A stretch of DNA of 46,390 nucleotides from CBFDBF01 sp050293315 (lineage in GTDB: Bacteria > Pseudomonadota > Gammaproteobacteria > Chromatiales > Chromatiaceae): positions 1 to 46,390 of the forward strand of contig JBNKMS010000014.1 of assembly GCA_050293315.1 (NCBI GenBank), given 5' to 3'. The notes under the pieces are model-generated. The model had not been told where the DNA came from, searched no databases, and saw nothing but the letters and a program-made list of their open reading frames with translations. Position 1 is the first letter of the stretch. Each line of letters begins with the position of its first letter. The translations under genes and the position numbers were made by a program. Positions 15,720 through 25,203 of this stretch are shown piece after piece.

Positions 15720-16676
15720 TTATTTTTTCAACCTCTCGAAAAAATCCCAGATAACCTTACTGGCGTCCATATCCCGGCTGGTCTTACCTACTAGCCACTC
15801 ACCAAGATATTGGTCACCCCCAGGCCAGGTGTGGCCACCGTTCTCGACTACATACATGACCACCTCGGTCCCGCTCTTGCAGTCGGGGTAGGTCTCTTTG
15901 CGGATCTGGGTGCCGTCTCTCTCATCTATATCTGGTTCGCGTGTAACCACCGGTGATGTAGAGCAGTGATTATGTTTAGACCAGAATGCCATGGTCGCTG
16001 ATGCCGACAGCACCTTGCCGAGTTTTCTCCCACCGAAGGGGCCGGTTACATATCCGCCGCTGAATGGCATCAGGCGGTCTTTGTCATTGTTTATAGACAG
16101 CACGGAGATAGGCCTGGAGGGTCTGCACGATGGGAGGATTCGTTGTGGCATGCTACCGGAAACCGTGGCTATCGCAGTAATTTTATCGCTCATCTCACAG
16201 GCCAGACGATTACTCATAAGCGCCCCATTCGAAATCCCGGTCACATAGACCCGTTGCTTATCCACGTTCCACTGTTTGGTGAGTTCATCTATCAGAGCGG
16301 AGATAAAGCCGACATCGTTTATGCTGTTTTTGTGCGCAAAATAGCCCGATATCTTCCCGTCCCTACCGTCATTCCAGTGCTTGCGGATCCCTTCAGGGTA
16401 GACCACCAGAAATCTCCTCTCTTCAGAGAGCGCATCAAATCCTCCACGGGTAAGTTGGATCATGCGTCGGCCGTTGCCTAATCCGCCGTGCAGCGCAATC
16501 AGAAGTGGTGTTGGACTGTTTTGGTCATAGGTGGATGGGACATGGAGAAGATAGGTCCGTTTTACTTCGTCTACAGTGATTGAGCCTGTAGATGTCCCGG
16601 TGGAGGCCGGGGCCATCATGGGTAGCATGAATAGTGACAGAGATAGAATTATCAGGTCGAATCTATGGGGCCTCAT
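15720..16676 (-). CDS. Exported esterase of the PHB-depolymerase/LpqC-like alpha/beta-hydrolase family
   Basis: A 318-residue secreted hydrolase. A signal peptide covers roughly residues 1-25 (LIILSLSLFMLPMMAPAS). The oxyanion region PLLIALHGGLGNG, the nucleophile elbow GISNGA (catalytic Ser), a later acidic candidate in NNDKDRLMPF and the catalytic His in GGHTWPGG follow the order of the esterase PHB depolymerase family, which also includes feruloyl and acetylxylan esterases. The substrate is therefore open: polyester, aryl ester or polysaccharide ester. Its start overlaps the end of rsmI by 14 bases, so it is translated from the rsmI transcript. Its stop faces the accessory segment across an 84-base gap. 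Confidence 0.87.
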   Translation of the reverse strand: MRPHRFDLIILSLSLFMLPMMAPASTGTSTGSITVDEVKRTYLLHVPSTYDQNSPTPLLIALHGGLGNGRRMIQLTRGGFDALSEERRFLVVYPEGIRKHWNDGRDGKISGYFAHKNSINDVGFISALIDELTKQWNVDKQRVYVTGISNGALMSNRLACEMSDKITAIATVSGSMPQRILPSCRPSRPISVLSINNDKDRLMPFSGGYVTGPFGGRKLGKVLSASATMAFWSKHNHCSTSPVVTREPDIDERDGTQIRKETYPDCKSGTEVVMYVVENGGHTWPGGDQYLGEWLVGKTSRDMDASKVIWDFFERLKK

Positions 16677-17520
16677 CTTTAATCTCCAATGCCATCTGGT
16701 AGAGCAGGTTCTTCTTAGTACCGGTTATCTTAGAGGCCAGCGCAGCCGCCTGTTTCACCGGCAGCTCTTCAAGCAGGATGCGCAGCACCCTCTCCGCATC
16801 CGGAGAGATCTCCGCCTTGTCTGTCTTCTGTTCTCTGCCGCTGATCAGCAGCACACACTCGCCCTTGCTCTGCATTGGGTCGTCCTGCAGCAGCTGTAGC
16901 AGGCCCGACAGGGTGGTGTGGACGATGGTCTCGTGCAGTTTGGTGAGCTCGCGGGCTAGGACTGCTGGGCGATCGTCCCCAAACACTATTGCCATGTCTT
17001 TGATAGTAGCTTGGAGGCGGTTGCCCGCCTCGTAGAAGATCAGGGTCTCGGTAGCGGTGGAGAGCCCCTCCAACTGGGCTAGTCTGGCGCTCTGGCCGCG
17101 CTGCGGAAAACCGATGAAGCGAAAGCGATCACTGGGTAGCCCGGCCGCTGAGAGGGCGGCGCTGGCGGCGCTGGGGCCGGGCAGCGGTGATACCTTGATC
17201 CCCAGGCGGTGACACTCCCTTACCAGCAGAAAACCGGGATCACTGACCAACGGGGTGCCGGCGTCGGAGATCAGGGCAACACTCTCGCCCTGCTGCAGCC
17301 GGGCGGTAATTTTTTCCAATATTTGCTCTTCGTTGTGCTCATGCAGTGCCAGCAGGGGGGTATCTATGCCAAAATGTAGCAGCAGGGGGCGGCTGTGGCG
17401 GGTATCTTCAGCCGCAATGTGGTCTACATCCTGGAGCAGCTGCAGCGCCCTTGGGGAGATATCACCAAGGTTGCCGATAGGGGTTGCTACAACGTATAAA
17501 GTCCCTGCTGTAATTGACAC
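16663..17520 (-). CDS. rsmI: 16S rRNA (cytidine-1402-2'-O)-methyltransferase
   Basis: A 285-residue tetrapyrrole-methylase-fold enzyme that 2'-O-methylates C1402 in the ribosomal P-site region. Signatures are GTLYVVATPIGNLGDISPRA at the N-terminus, AAEDTRHSRPLL, ALISDAGTPLVSDPG and PLPGPSAASAALSAAG, plus a short C-terminal domain. The reading frame is open to TTG at 17532, but GTG at 17520 is the better start because GGAG lies 6 bases before it and the conserved sequence begins there. It is divergent from lpoA with about 100 bases between, the order found in Escherichia coli (yraL-yraM). Confidence 0.95.
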   Translation of the reverse strand: MSITAGTLYVVATPIGNLGDISPRALQLLQDVDHIAAEDTRHSRPLLLHFGIDTPLLALHEHNEEQILEKITARLQQGESVALISDAGTPLVSDPGFLLVRECHRLGIKVSPLPGPSAASAALSAAGLPSDRFRFIGFPQRGQSARLAQLEGLSTATETLIFYEAGNRLQATIKDMAIVFGDDRPAVLARELTKLHETIVHTTLSGLLQLLQDDPMQSKGECVLLISGREQKTDKAEISPDAERVLRILLEELPVKQAAALASKITGTKKNLLYQMALEIKDEAP

Positions 17521-17620
17521 GGTCCACTCCAAAAAAGATACTGCGTCGATAGTTTTAACCTAAACCGGGAGACACCTAGGTCAGCGCTACTGGAAATATC
17601 GTGCCTGCCTCTACGTTACC

Positions 17621-19507
17621 ATGCAACTGAAATATCCTGCTCTACTATCTCTGCTGCTCATTCTTATTTTTGCCCTGGCTGGTTGTGGTGGCTATATGCC
17701 GGCCAGACCAGCGGTGGAGTTTGCCCAATCGCAACCACCACCGAGCCTTAGCGGCAATCCCCTGTTTAGCCGGGCCATCTCCTTGGAGCAGAGTGGTAAC
17801 TATGCTGCAGCCGCCTCGATGTTTGCCCAACTGGCGGCCCAGACTCAGCCACCGGTAAGACAACAGGCCCTGCTGCGGGCGGTAGAGGACTATCTCTCCG
17901 CAGGTGATCCAGATGCTGCATATCGTCTGCTTGCTACGGTGGGTACCAAGGGACTGCCGCGACTCAGTGCGCAGAAACGGATACTCCTTGCCGAGGTGGC
18001 GATCCAGCGCAACCAGCCGAATGAGGCGCTGGAGCTGCTGCAGGAGAAGCCGCCCAGCAGTGTTGCCCCGGATGTGATGCGGCGCTTCTATTTCGCTCGG
18101 ATTGATGCGTTTCGCGGAGCCGGTAATGTAATGGAGAGCGCACGCGCTCGCTCGGAGCTGGATCTGTTGGTAAACGATCCACGCCGGCGTCTGGAGAACC
18201 AGAAGATGATCGTGCGGGACCTTGCCGTCTATACCGACGATGCCCTTAAGATGCTGCAGCCCAACCCCCCCGGTCTGTTTGGTGGTTGGATGGAGCTGGC
18301 GCGGATAGTAAAGGCCTACTCCAACGATCCCCGCAGCGTGCAGCAGCGGCTGGAGCGGTGGCGGGAACGTTTCTCCAGCCACCCGGCGCTTCCGGAACTG
18401 CTGCAGGAGTATTTCCAGCGTGTCGGAGCCACCTATCAATCACCCTCCCATGTAGCGGTGTTGTTGCCGAGCAGCGGCGCTTACGCCAAACCGGCGGCGG
18501 CGATCCGGTATGGGCTTATGGCTGCCCGGTCTGAGGCGCGTGGCGCTAGCCGCTCTGAGTTGAAATTTTACGACAGCTCCAATAGCAGCGGGATCGTGGC
18601 CCTCTACCAGCGTGCCGTGCAGGAGGGGGCGCAGATGGTGATAGGCCCCCTAAGTAAAGATGCCGTCACCAGGCTGGCGCGAGGGGGCTCCCTGGATAGA
18701 CCGGTGCTGGCCCTGAACCAGCTCTCGGGCGGAGGTTCTGGACCGTCTAACTTCTACCAGTTCTCCCTCTCACCCGAGGATGAGGCGGTACAGGTGGCGG
18801 AGAGGGCGTGGAGTGACGGCCATCGCCAGGCCCTGGGGCTGTCGTCAGATGACGCCTGGGGACGGCGCCTCTATGCCGCCTTCAGTAGCCGCTGGAAACA
18901 GCTCGGTGGGAGCATACTGGAGCACCAGACATATGATCCAAAAGAGCACGATTTTTCCAAGCCGCTGCAGGAGCTGCTCAATCTTAGCAACAGCAGTGCG
19001 CGCTACAAAAAATTGCGGCAGGTTGTAGGTAGGAAGATGGAGTTTCAACCCAGGCGACGGCAGGATGCCGATTTTGTCTTTATTGCCGCGAAGAGGCAGT
19101 TGGCGCGGCAGCTCCGCCCTCAGTTGCAGTTCCATCACGGGGCAGATCTGCCGGTATACACCACCTCTCACGCCTATTCCGGGGATCCTGAATCTCTCTC
19201 AAATATGGATCTTGAGGGGGTGATGTTCCCAGATATGCCGTGGGTGTTGCGGTCCGGGGCGGGTCAGTCCTCGCTGGCGAAAAAGCTGCCAAAGAATCTG
19301 GCCGCATACAATCGTCTGTTTGCCATGGGGATAGATGCCTACCGGATACTGCCGCACCTCTCCAGATTACGCTCTAGTGGTGAGACCCTGGATGGCAAGA
19401 GCGGGATCCTCTCCCTGGATAGTCAGCAACGAGTGCAGCGGCGACTGGTGTGGGCGCGGATGCGTGGTGGAGAACCGAAGGTTACGGGGTATGCTGCCAG
19501 CCCATAG
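17621..19507 (+). CDS. lpoA: Penicillin-binding protein activator LpoA (outer membrane lipoprotein)
   Basis: A 628-residue lipoprotein with signal peptide and lipobox LAGC, Cys22 being the lipidated residue. The N-terminal part (about residues 40-270) consists of TPR-like helices; the C-terminal part (about 275-620, starting VAVLLPSSGAYAKPAAAIRYG) is a periplasmic-binding-protein-like fold. LpoA spans the periplasm from the outer membrane to activate the peptidoglycan synthase PBP1A. Full family length is present. ATG at 17621 begins directly with the signal peptide. It is followed by yraN and dolP as in E. coli, so this is the conserved envelope cluster. Confidence 0.93.
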   Translation: MQLKYPALLSLLLILIFALAGCGGYMPARPAVEFAQSQPPPSLSGNPLFSRAISLEQSGNYAAAASMFAQLAAQTQPPVRQQALLRAVEDYLSAGDPDAAYRLLATVGTKGLPRLSAQKRILLAEVAIQRNQPNEALELLQEKPPSSVAPDVMRRFYFARIDAFRGAGNVMESARARSELDLLVNDPRRRLENQKMIVRDLAVYTDDALKMLQPNPPGLFGGWMELARIVKAYSNDPRSVQQRLERWRERFSSHPALPELLQEYFQRVGATYQSPSHVAVLLPSSGAYAKPAAAIRYGLMAARSEARGASRSELKFYDSSNSSGIVALYQRAVQEGAQMVIGPLSKDAVTRLARGGSLDRPVLALNQLSGGGSGPSNFYQFSLSPEDEAVQVAERAWSDGHRQALGLSSDDAWGRRLYAAFSSRWKQLGGSILEHQTYDPKEHDFSKPLQELLNLSNSSARYKKLRQVVGRKMEFQPRRRQDADFVFIAAKRQLARQLRPQLQFHHGADLPVYTTSHAYSGDPESLSNMDLEGVMFPDMPWVLRSGAGQSSLAKKLPKNLAAYNRLFAMGIDAYRILPHLSRLRSSGETLDGKSGILSLDSQQRVQRRLVWARMRGGEPKVTGYAASP

Positions 19508-19554
19508 TCCTGCTTAGAAGTAAATACGGGATGCTAGATACACGGAGGTATCTG

Positions 19555-19929
19555 ATGGTGAGAGAGAGATCTGGTCCAACGATCGGTGCAGAGGTTGAGG
19601 CCAAAGCCATGGACTTTCTGCAGGCAGAGGGGCTGGAGCTGGTCTGCCGCAACTATCGTTGCCGACGTGGTGAGATTGATCTGATAATGCTGGACGGTGC
19701 CGTGTTAGTATTTATTGAGGTGCGCTACAGGAAGAACAGCCATTTCGGCTCTGCGGCCGAATCAATCACCAGCAGCAAACAGCGGCGGATTACGACTGCC
19801 GCGGCCCACTATCTACAAAATAGAGATGGATCTGCAGATGTCCCGTGTAGGTTTGATGTGGTGGCGGTCACAGTTGCAGGGAGACAAAATATCGACTGGA
19901 TCAAAGATGCGTTTATGGGGGGAACGTAG
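19555..19929 (+). CDS. yraN: YraN/UPF0102 family nuclease-fold protein
   Basis: A 124-residue protein of the UPF0102 family, which has an endonuclease-like (Holliday-junction-resolvase-type) fold and unproved function. The nuclease core is seen in GAEVEAKAMDFLQAEG, CRNYRCRRGEIDLIMLD (Glu-Ile-Asp) and VFIEVRYRKNSHFG (Glu-x-Arg). ATG at 19555 has GGAGG at 19544-19548 with 6-base spacing; the longer open frame from 19450 overlaps lpoA and is not used. It is placed after lpoA as in other gammaproteobacteria. The diaA gene that often follows is absent here. Confidence 0.9.
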   Translation: MVRERSGPTIGAEVEAKAMDFLQAEGLELVCRNYRCRRGEIDLIMLDGAVLVFIEVRYRKNSHFGSAAESITSSKQRRITTAAAHYLQNRDGSADVPCRFDVVAVTVAGRQNIDWIKDAFMGGT

Positions 19930-19982
19930 CGCAGATGCAACTGTCACTATTCAAGAATTTAGTTTTAACCTGGGAGGATTTA

Positions 19983-20582
19983 ATGAAACAGATAGCAGCA
20001 GTAACCACCGCCTTTACATTACTTACGATTATCACCCTGCAGGGGTGTACCCCAGCAGTTGTGGGGGGGGTGGTCGCCACCGGGGCTATGGTGGCACATG
20101 ATCGTAGGGCCACCGGTATCAATATGGAGGACCAGAATATTGAGTTGAAGGCACTGAATCTGAGGCTGCGGGATGAGGAGCTGAAGAGCCATAGCAGGAT
20201 CAGCGCCACTAGTTACAACCTGGTCCTGCTGCTTACCGGTCAGGCCGAGACCGAAGAGCTGCGGCAGCGTCAATATGACATGGTCAGCAAGATCCCGAGT
20301 GTGAAGAGGGTAGTAGATGAGGTGGAGGTAGGCCCTCTAGCCAACATGAGTGAAAAGAGCAATGATTACTATATTACCTCCAAGGTGAAGGTAAAGCTGT
20401 TCAATGTGAAACTCGATGGGTTTGATCCAACCAGGGTCAAGGTGGTCACTGAGCGTGGTTCTGTCTATCTGATGGGGCTGCTTACCGAACAGGAGGCGGA
20501 TGCCGTGGTCGAGGTGGTGCGCTACGTCAGTGGAGTGAAGCGGGTGGTTAAGGTCTTTGAGTACATTACACCGAGCAGTTGA
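19983..20582 (+). CDS. dolP: BON-domain outer membrane lipoprotein DolP (YraP)
   Basis: A 199-residue lipoprotein: signal peptide and lipobox LQGC with Cys22, followed by a short linker and two BON domains (about residues 45-115 and 120-195). The second ends in AVVEVVRYVSGVKRVVKVFEY, typical of BON modules. DolP helps keep the outer membrane intact and supports BAM function in enterobacteria. ATG at 19983 follows GGGAGGATTTA; the earlier frame from 19935 lacks a signal peptide at the right place. Its end overlaps the likely TTG start of the next gene by 26 bases. Confidence 0.92.
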   Translation: MKQIAAVTTAFTLLTIITLQGCTPAVVGGVVATGAMVAHDRRATGINMEDQNIELKALNLRLRDEELKSHSRISATSYNLVLLLTGQAETEELRQRQYDMVSKIPSVKRVVDEVEVGPLANMSEKSNDYYITSKVKVKLFNVKLDGFDPTRVKVVTERGSVYLMGLLTEQEADAVVEVVRYVSGVKRVVKVFEYITPSS

Positions 20583-21966
20583 ACTGCCTACAGAGGTGGT
20601 CATGCAGTTCGCGGCCATAGTTGGCCGCGACTCTGTTTTGACCGATCCAGCTGACTGTCTACCCTACGGCTACGACAATAGTCGCATCCAGGCAATGCCG
20701 CAGGCGGTGTTGTTTGCTACTACCACGCAGCAGATAGTTGGGCTGGTGCAGCTCTGTCGCCAACACGGTATTGGCCTGATCGCGCGTGGGCGTGCCACCG
20801 GTACTACTGGGGCGACAGTACCGCAGCAGGGTGGAGTGGTACTATCACTGGAGCGGATGAACCGTATCCTTGATATTGATCTTGCAAACCGCACCGCCCG
20901 GGTTGAACCTGGTGTCACCAATCAAGAGCTGCAACTGGCAATAGCTGAACAGGGGCTGTTTTGGCCACCAGATCCGACCAGTTCGGCCATCTGCACCATT
21001 GGCGGCAACCTCGCCTACAACTCAGCCGGTCCGCGAGCAGTTAAATATGGTACCCCAAGGGAGAATATCCTCGGTCTGACCGCCGTGACAGGCGCTGGTG
21101 AGGTTATTCGTACCGGCGTCTCCACTACCAAGGGTGTTGTGGGATACGACCTTACCAGGCTGCTGGTAGGCTCTGAGGGGACTTTGGCCATTATTACCGA
21201 GGCCACACTGAAACTTACGCCTATGGCTGAGGCGCGCCAGACTATGCGTGCCACCTATGGTGATATTCACGCTGCTTCAAGGGCTGTGGCTGCAATTATG
21301 GCCCAGCCGGTTACCCCCTGTGCACTTGAGTTTATGGATAGGGGTGCCCTGGATATGGTGCGAGACTTCTCTGGACTGGAACTCTCTGCCGATGTGGGCG
21401 CGCTATTGATGATAGAGGTGGATGGTCCGAGTCACTGTCTGGTGGAGTCGGTCGGTGCGGTGGAGACGGCTGCGCGGAATGATGGCATGATTGATATCCA
21501 GACCGCGGAGAGTGAGGAGGAGATAGCCCAGCTATGGAAGGCACGTGAGGCGCTCTCTCCTGCGCTACGTAGCGTGGCGCCGAAAAAGATTAATGAGGAT
21601 GTGGTGGTGCCGGTCTCCCGTATCCCTGAGCTTATCGACGGTCTTTGCACTCTATCCGCAGAGAAGCGTATCCGTATTGTCAATTTCGGCCACGCCGGTA
21701 ACGGTAATATTCATGTCAATCTGCTGGTCGATCCGGATGATCCGGAGGAGATGGCGCGGAGTGAGGAGTGCCTGGATGCCCTGTTTGATCTGGTGCTAGA
21801 TCTTGGTGGCACCATCTCCGGTGAACACGGTATCGGTCTGGTAAAGCGCGATTTTGTGGCGCGCGAGATCGATCCGGTGGCACTGCGGTTGATGCTGGAC
21901 ATAAAGGGGCAGTTCGACCCGGATGGGATCCTCAATCCGGGAAAGATGCTACCCGATCTTCCTTAG
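20557..21966 (+). CDS. FAD-linked oxidase, GlcD/D-lactate dehydrogenase type
   Basis: A flavoprotein of about 469 residues with an N-terminal PCMH-type FAD domain (RGRATGTTGATVPQQGGVV, then ICTIGGNLAYNSAGPRAVKYG) and a C-terminal FAD-oxidase domain (FGHAGNGNIHVNLLVDPDD, then SGEHGIGLVKRDFV). It should oxidise a 2-hydroxy acid such as glycolate or D-lactate; which one is not clear, and no GlcE/GlcF partner is adjacent. The start is uncertain: TTG at 20557 keeps the usual helix before IVGRDSVLTDPADC, while ATG at 20602 has a better ribosome-binding site (AGAGGTGG) but a shorter N-terminus. It is convergent with sodB across 70 bases that show no clear terminator. Confidence 0.88.
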   Translation: MSTLHRAVELPTEVVMQFAAIVGRDSVLTDPADCLPYGYDNSRIQAMPQAVLFATTTQQIVGLVQLCRQHGIGLIARGRATGTTGATVPQQGGVVLSLERMNRILDIDLANRTARVEPGVTNQELQLAIAEQGLFWPPDPTSSAICTIGGNLAYNSAGPRAVKYGTPRENILGLTAVTGAGEVIRTGVSTTKGVVGYDLTRLLVGSEGTLAIITEATLKLTPMAEARQTMRATYGDIHAASRAVAAIMAQPVTPCALEFMDRGALDMVRDFSGLELSADVGALLMIEVDGPSHCLVESVGAVETAARNDGMIDIQTAESEEEIAQLWKAREALSPALRSVAPKKINEDVVVPVSRIPELIDGLCTLSAEKRIRIVNFGHAGNGNIHVNLLVDPDDPEEMARSEECLDALFDLVLDLGGTISGEHGIGLVKRDFVAREIDPVALRLMLDIKGQFDPDGILNPGKMLPDLP

Positions 21967-22036
21967 TACAACCTTCCTCCAAATTCACTCTCCACCCTAC
22001 CCCATGAGCGAGTTGCTATAGAGACTGGAGCCAGGA

Positions 22037-22618
22037 TCAGCCGGTGAAGTTGCTTGCGACGAAATCCCAGTTAACGATGTCCCAGATCGCCTCCAGATAA
22101 CCCGGTCTGGCGTTGCGGTAGTCGATGTAGTAGGCGTGCTCCCAGACATCAACAGTAAACAGCGGGATTAGACCATCGCTCATCGGGTTGGCGGCGTTGG
22201 AGGTGTTGACTATCTCTATCTCGCCAGCACTGTTCTTTACCAGCCAGGTCCAGCCGGAACCAAAGTTACCGGTTGCCGAGGCGGCAAAGCTCTCCTTGAA
22301 CTTATCGAAAGATCCGAATGCCTGGTTGATCGCTTCCGCCAGCGCACCGGTCGGTCCACCGCCGCCGTTGGGGCTCAGGCAGTTCCAATAAAAGGTGTGG
22401 TTCCATACCTGGGCGGCGTTGTTGAAGATCCCACCCGAGGCCTTCTGTATTATCTCTTCCAGGGAGGCGCTCTCAAACTCTGTCCCCGCAATCAGGTTAT
22501 TCAGATTGGTGACATATGCCTGATGATGTTTCCCGTAATGGTATTCAATGGTTTCACTGGATATAGTTGGTTCCAGGGCGTCCTGAGCGTACGGCAGAGG
22601 TGGTAGTTGGTGTGTCAT
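22037..22618 (-). CDS. sodB: Superoxide dismutase (Fe type)
   Basis: A 193-residue cytoplasmic superoxide dismutase. Metal ligands are visible as His27 (EYHYGKHHQAYV), His74 (VWNHTFYW) and the Asp/His pair of DVWEHAYYIDYRN. The sequence AAQVWNHTFYWNCLSPNGGG and Gln70 before the second His favour the iron form over manganese. It removes superoxide by dismutation. On the coding strand GAGGAGCAG lies upstream of the ATG at 22618. It is divergent from asnO with a shared 139-base intergenic region. Confidence 0.95.
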   Translation of the reverse strand: MTHQLPPLPYAQDALEPTISSETIEYHYGKHHQAYVTNLNNLIAGTEFESASLEEIIQKASGGIFNNAAQVWNHTFYWNCLSPNGGGGPTGALAEAINQAFGSFDKFKESFAASATGNFGSGWTWLVKNSAGEIEIVNTSNAANPMSDGLIPLFTVDVWEHAYYIDYRNARPGYLEAIWDIVNWDFVASNFTG

Positions 22619-22757
22619 GATCTGCTCCTCAATCGTCTGTTTCCATCAAAATCGAGATATGTATATTGAACATGGGTTCTGAGCTGATATTTTGCAAGTC
22701 CGATCAATCCTCCGGCCCCTGGTCTGCAGTAGGCGCCATAACAGGTGAATAGTCTAT

Positions 22758-24533
22758 ATGTGTGGAATCTGTGGTGAATTGAGACTGGACGGTGCTGCTC
22801 CCGATCCGGCCACTATAACTCGTATGAGCGCAATGTTGGCGCGGCGGGGACCTGATAGTTCTGGTAGCTTCACAGTCGGCCCGCTCGCCCTCGGACACCG
22901 TCGGCTGGCGATTATCGATCTGTCTGAACAAGGCAATCAACCGATGGTGGACAGAGAGCTGCAGTTGGCCCTGGTCTTCAATGGTACTATCTATAACTAT
23001 CGCGATCTGCGCACAGAGCTGCAGGCAGATGGCTACAGTTTTTTTTCCGGCAGCGACAGCGAGGTTATCATCAAGGCGTGGCACGCCTGGGGCGATGGGT
23101 CTCTAGCGCGGCTACACGGCATGTTCGCCTTCGCCCTGTGGGACCTGGAGCGGGGGCGGCTTATCCTGGCGCGTGATCGACTCGGGATCAAACCGCTCTA
23201 TTTCAGCAGCGACCACAAGCGCTTGCGTTTCGCCTCGAATCCCCAGGCCCTGTTGGCGGCCGGAGATGTGGACCGCTCCATCGATCCGGTCTCTCTGCAC
23301 TATCAATTCACCCTGCACGGGGTGGTCCCGGCCCCACGGACCATCCTGCGGGGAGTAAGAAAGCTGCCACCGGCGCACTACATGATGATCGACAGTGCGG
23401 GCGAGCGGCAGGAGCGGCGCTACTGGCGGTGTGAGGCTACCCGCCATGAACCTGCCATGAGCAGTGATGAGTGGCTGCAGGAGATCCATACCGCCCTGCG
23501 TGGTGCCGTCAAGCGCCGCAACGAGGTGGCCGATGTGCCGGTGGGGGTGCTGCTCTCTGGCGGACTCGACTCCAGTCTACTGGTGGCGCTACTGGCAGAG
23601 GCGGGGGTATCCGATCTGCGCACCTTCTCAGTCGGCTTTGAGGATCAGCCGGAGGAGCGGGGCAGTGAGTTCGAGTATTCTGATCTGGTGGTAGAGCGCT
23701 ACGCAACCACTCACCAGCAGTACCGTATCCCCAACCAGGATGTGCTCAGGCGTCTGCCGGAGGCGGTAGAGCAGATGGCAGAGCCTATGGTGGGTCAGGA
23801 TGCGGTGGCTTTCTACCTGTTGGCTGAACAGGTATCACAACAGATCAAGGTGGTGCAGTCCGGTCAGGGGGCGGATGAGCTGTTCGGCGGCTATTTCTGG
23901 TATCCGCGTATGTTGGCGGAGAGAGAGGGGTCGGCGGTGGAGCGTTTCGCTCGGCACTATTTTGATCGCGATCATGCCGAGTTTCTGCAGACGGTGAGCG
24001 CTGACTATCGGGGTGAGGACCACACTACACAGAAGATCGCAGCGCTGCTGGCAGAGCCGGGGAGCGACACCTTTATGGATGCGGTTCTGCGTATGGATGT
24101 GACCACGTTGATCGTGGATGATCCGGTCAAGCGGGTGGATAACATGACCATGGCCTGGGGACTGGAGGCACGGGTACCCTTCCTTGACCATCAACTGGTG
24201 GAGTTGGTTACCAGCGCCCCCCCCGAACTGAAGCTACGCGAGGGCGGCAAGTACCCGCTGAAGGCGATGGCACGTGGCCTGCTGCCAGATGCGGTGATCG
24301 ATCGTCCCAAAGGGTACTTCCCCATGCCGGCGCTGAAATATGTGCGCGGCGATTTTCTCAAATTTATGCAGGAGATCCTGGGATCAGATGCGTGTCGACA
24401 GCGCGGCATCTATAATCGCGCCTATGTCGATCTACTGCTCTCTGCCCCTGATATGCACCTTACCAGACTTCAGGGGAGCAAGCTGTGGCATCTGGCGCTG
24501 CTGGAGTTGTGGCTGCAGCTGAATGTGGATTGA
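22758..24533 (+). CDS. asnO: N-acetylglutaminylglutamine amidotransferase (asparagine-synthetase-like)
   Basis: A 591-residue class II glutamine amidotransferase. Cys2 of MCGICGELR is the glutaminase nucleophile; the synthetase half has the ATP pyrophosphatase loop VLLSGGLDSSLL near residue 270. Features separating it from plain AsnB are KPLYF, SLHYQFTLHGVVPAPRTIL, GQGADELFGGYFWYPRM, DRPKGYFPMPALKY and LTRLQGSKLWHLALLELWLQ, which fit the amidotransferase making the osmoprotectant N-acetylglutaminylglutamine amide. The usual partner, the NAGGN synthetase, normally lies next door but neither neighbour here is that gene. If that partner is missing from the genome, an asparagine-synthetase role is the alternative. 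Confidence 0.85.
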   Translation: MCGICGELRLDGAAPDPATITRMSAMLARRGPDSSGSFTVGPLALGHRRLAIIDLSEQGNQPMVDRELQLALVFNGTIYNYRDLRTELQADGYSFFSGSDSEVIIKAWHAWGDGSLARLHGMFAFALWDLERGRLILARDRLGIKPLYFSSDHKRLRFASNPQALLAAGDVDRSIDPVSLHYQFTLHGVVPAPRTILRGVRKLPPAHYMMIDSAGERQERRYWRCEATRHEPAMSSDEWLQEIHTALRGAVKRRNEVADVPVGVLLSGGLDSSLLVALLAEAGVSDLRTFSVGFEDQPEERGSEFEYSDLVVERYATTHQQYRIPNQDVLRRLPEAVEQMAEPMVGQDAVAFYLLAEQVSQQIKVVQSGQGADELFGGYFWYPRMLAEREGSAVERFARHYFDRDHAEFLQTVSADYRGEDHTTQKIAALLAEPGSDTFMDAVLRMDVTTLIVDDPVKRVDNMTMAWGLEARVPFLDHQLVELVTSAPPELKLREGGKYPLKAMARGLLPDAVIDRPKGYFPMPALKYVRGDFLKFMQEILGSDACRQRGIYNRAYVDLLLSAPDMHLTRLQGSKLWHLALLELWLQLNVD

Positions 24534-25163
24534 TCAGGTCTGATCATGGCAGCAGCGTTGCCACTGGTTGACAATGGCGCAGAATAGCTCTGCCGTCTTC
24601 TCTGTGTCATAGATGGCGGAGTGGGCCTCCTTACCATCCCAATCGATACCGGCGGCCTCTGCCGCCCTTGCGAGCACCGTCTGTCCGTAGGCCAGCCCTG
24701 CCAGTGCTACGGTATCAAAGGTGCTGAAGGGGTGAAATGGGTTGCGTTTTATACCGGCCCGTTCCACTGCGGCATTGAGGAACCCCAGATCGAAAAAAGA
24801 GTTATGCCCCACCAGGATGGCGCGTTTACAGCCGCTCTCCTTGATCGCGCGGCGAACCGGTTGAAATATCTTCTGCAGTGCCTCCTTTTCGGATAGCGCC
24901 AGACGAAACGGATGTGCTGGATCGATCCCGTTAAAGGCGAGTGCCTCGGGGTCGAGATTGGCACCAGGAAACGGCTCTATGTGGCAGGCGTGGGTCTCTG
25001 CCTGGTGTAGCATCCCCTTCTCATCCATCCTGATGGTTACCGCAGCTATCTCCAGTAGGGCATCTGTGTCGGCATTAAATCCACCAGTCTCCACATCTAC
25101 CACCACCGGAAGATAGCCGCGAAAGCGTTCTGCCATGGCAGGATTGTATTTGATATCGCTCAT
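24534..25163 (-). CDS. rnt: Ribonuclease T
   Basis: A 209-residue DEDDh exonuclease that trims 3' ends of tRNAs and other stable RNAs. The acidic residues are in VVDVETGGF (Asp, Glu), LVGHNSFFDLGFLN (Asp) and EAHSAIYDTEKTAELF (His, Asp). The family-specific AAEAAGIDWDGKEAHSA segment separates it from other DEDDh nucleases. ATG at 25163 (MSDIKYNPAM) is preferred to TTG at 25211, because the additional residues have no family character. It ends directly against the end of asnO (convergent) and is divergent from the TraB/GumN gene. Confidence 0.92.
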   Translation of the reverse strand: MSDIKYNPAMAERFRGYLPVVVDVETGGFNADTDALLEIAAVTIRMDEKGMLHQAETHACHIEPFPGANLDPEALAFNGIDPAHPFRLALSEKEALQKIFQPVRRAIKESGCKRAILVGHNSFFDLGFLNAAVERAGIKRNPFHPFSTFDTVALAGLAYGQTVLARAAEAAGIDWDGKEAHSAIYDTEKTAELFCAIVNQWQRCCHDQT

Positions 25164-25203
25164 GGTCTTACAGCATAAGGCACCCCAGGTTTTTTTTCGA
25201 ATC

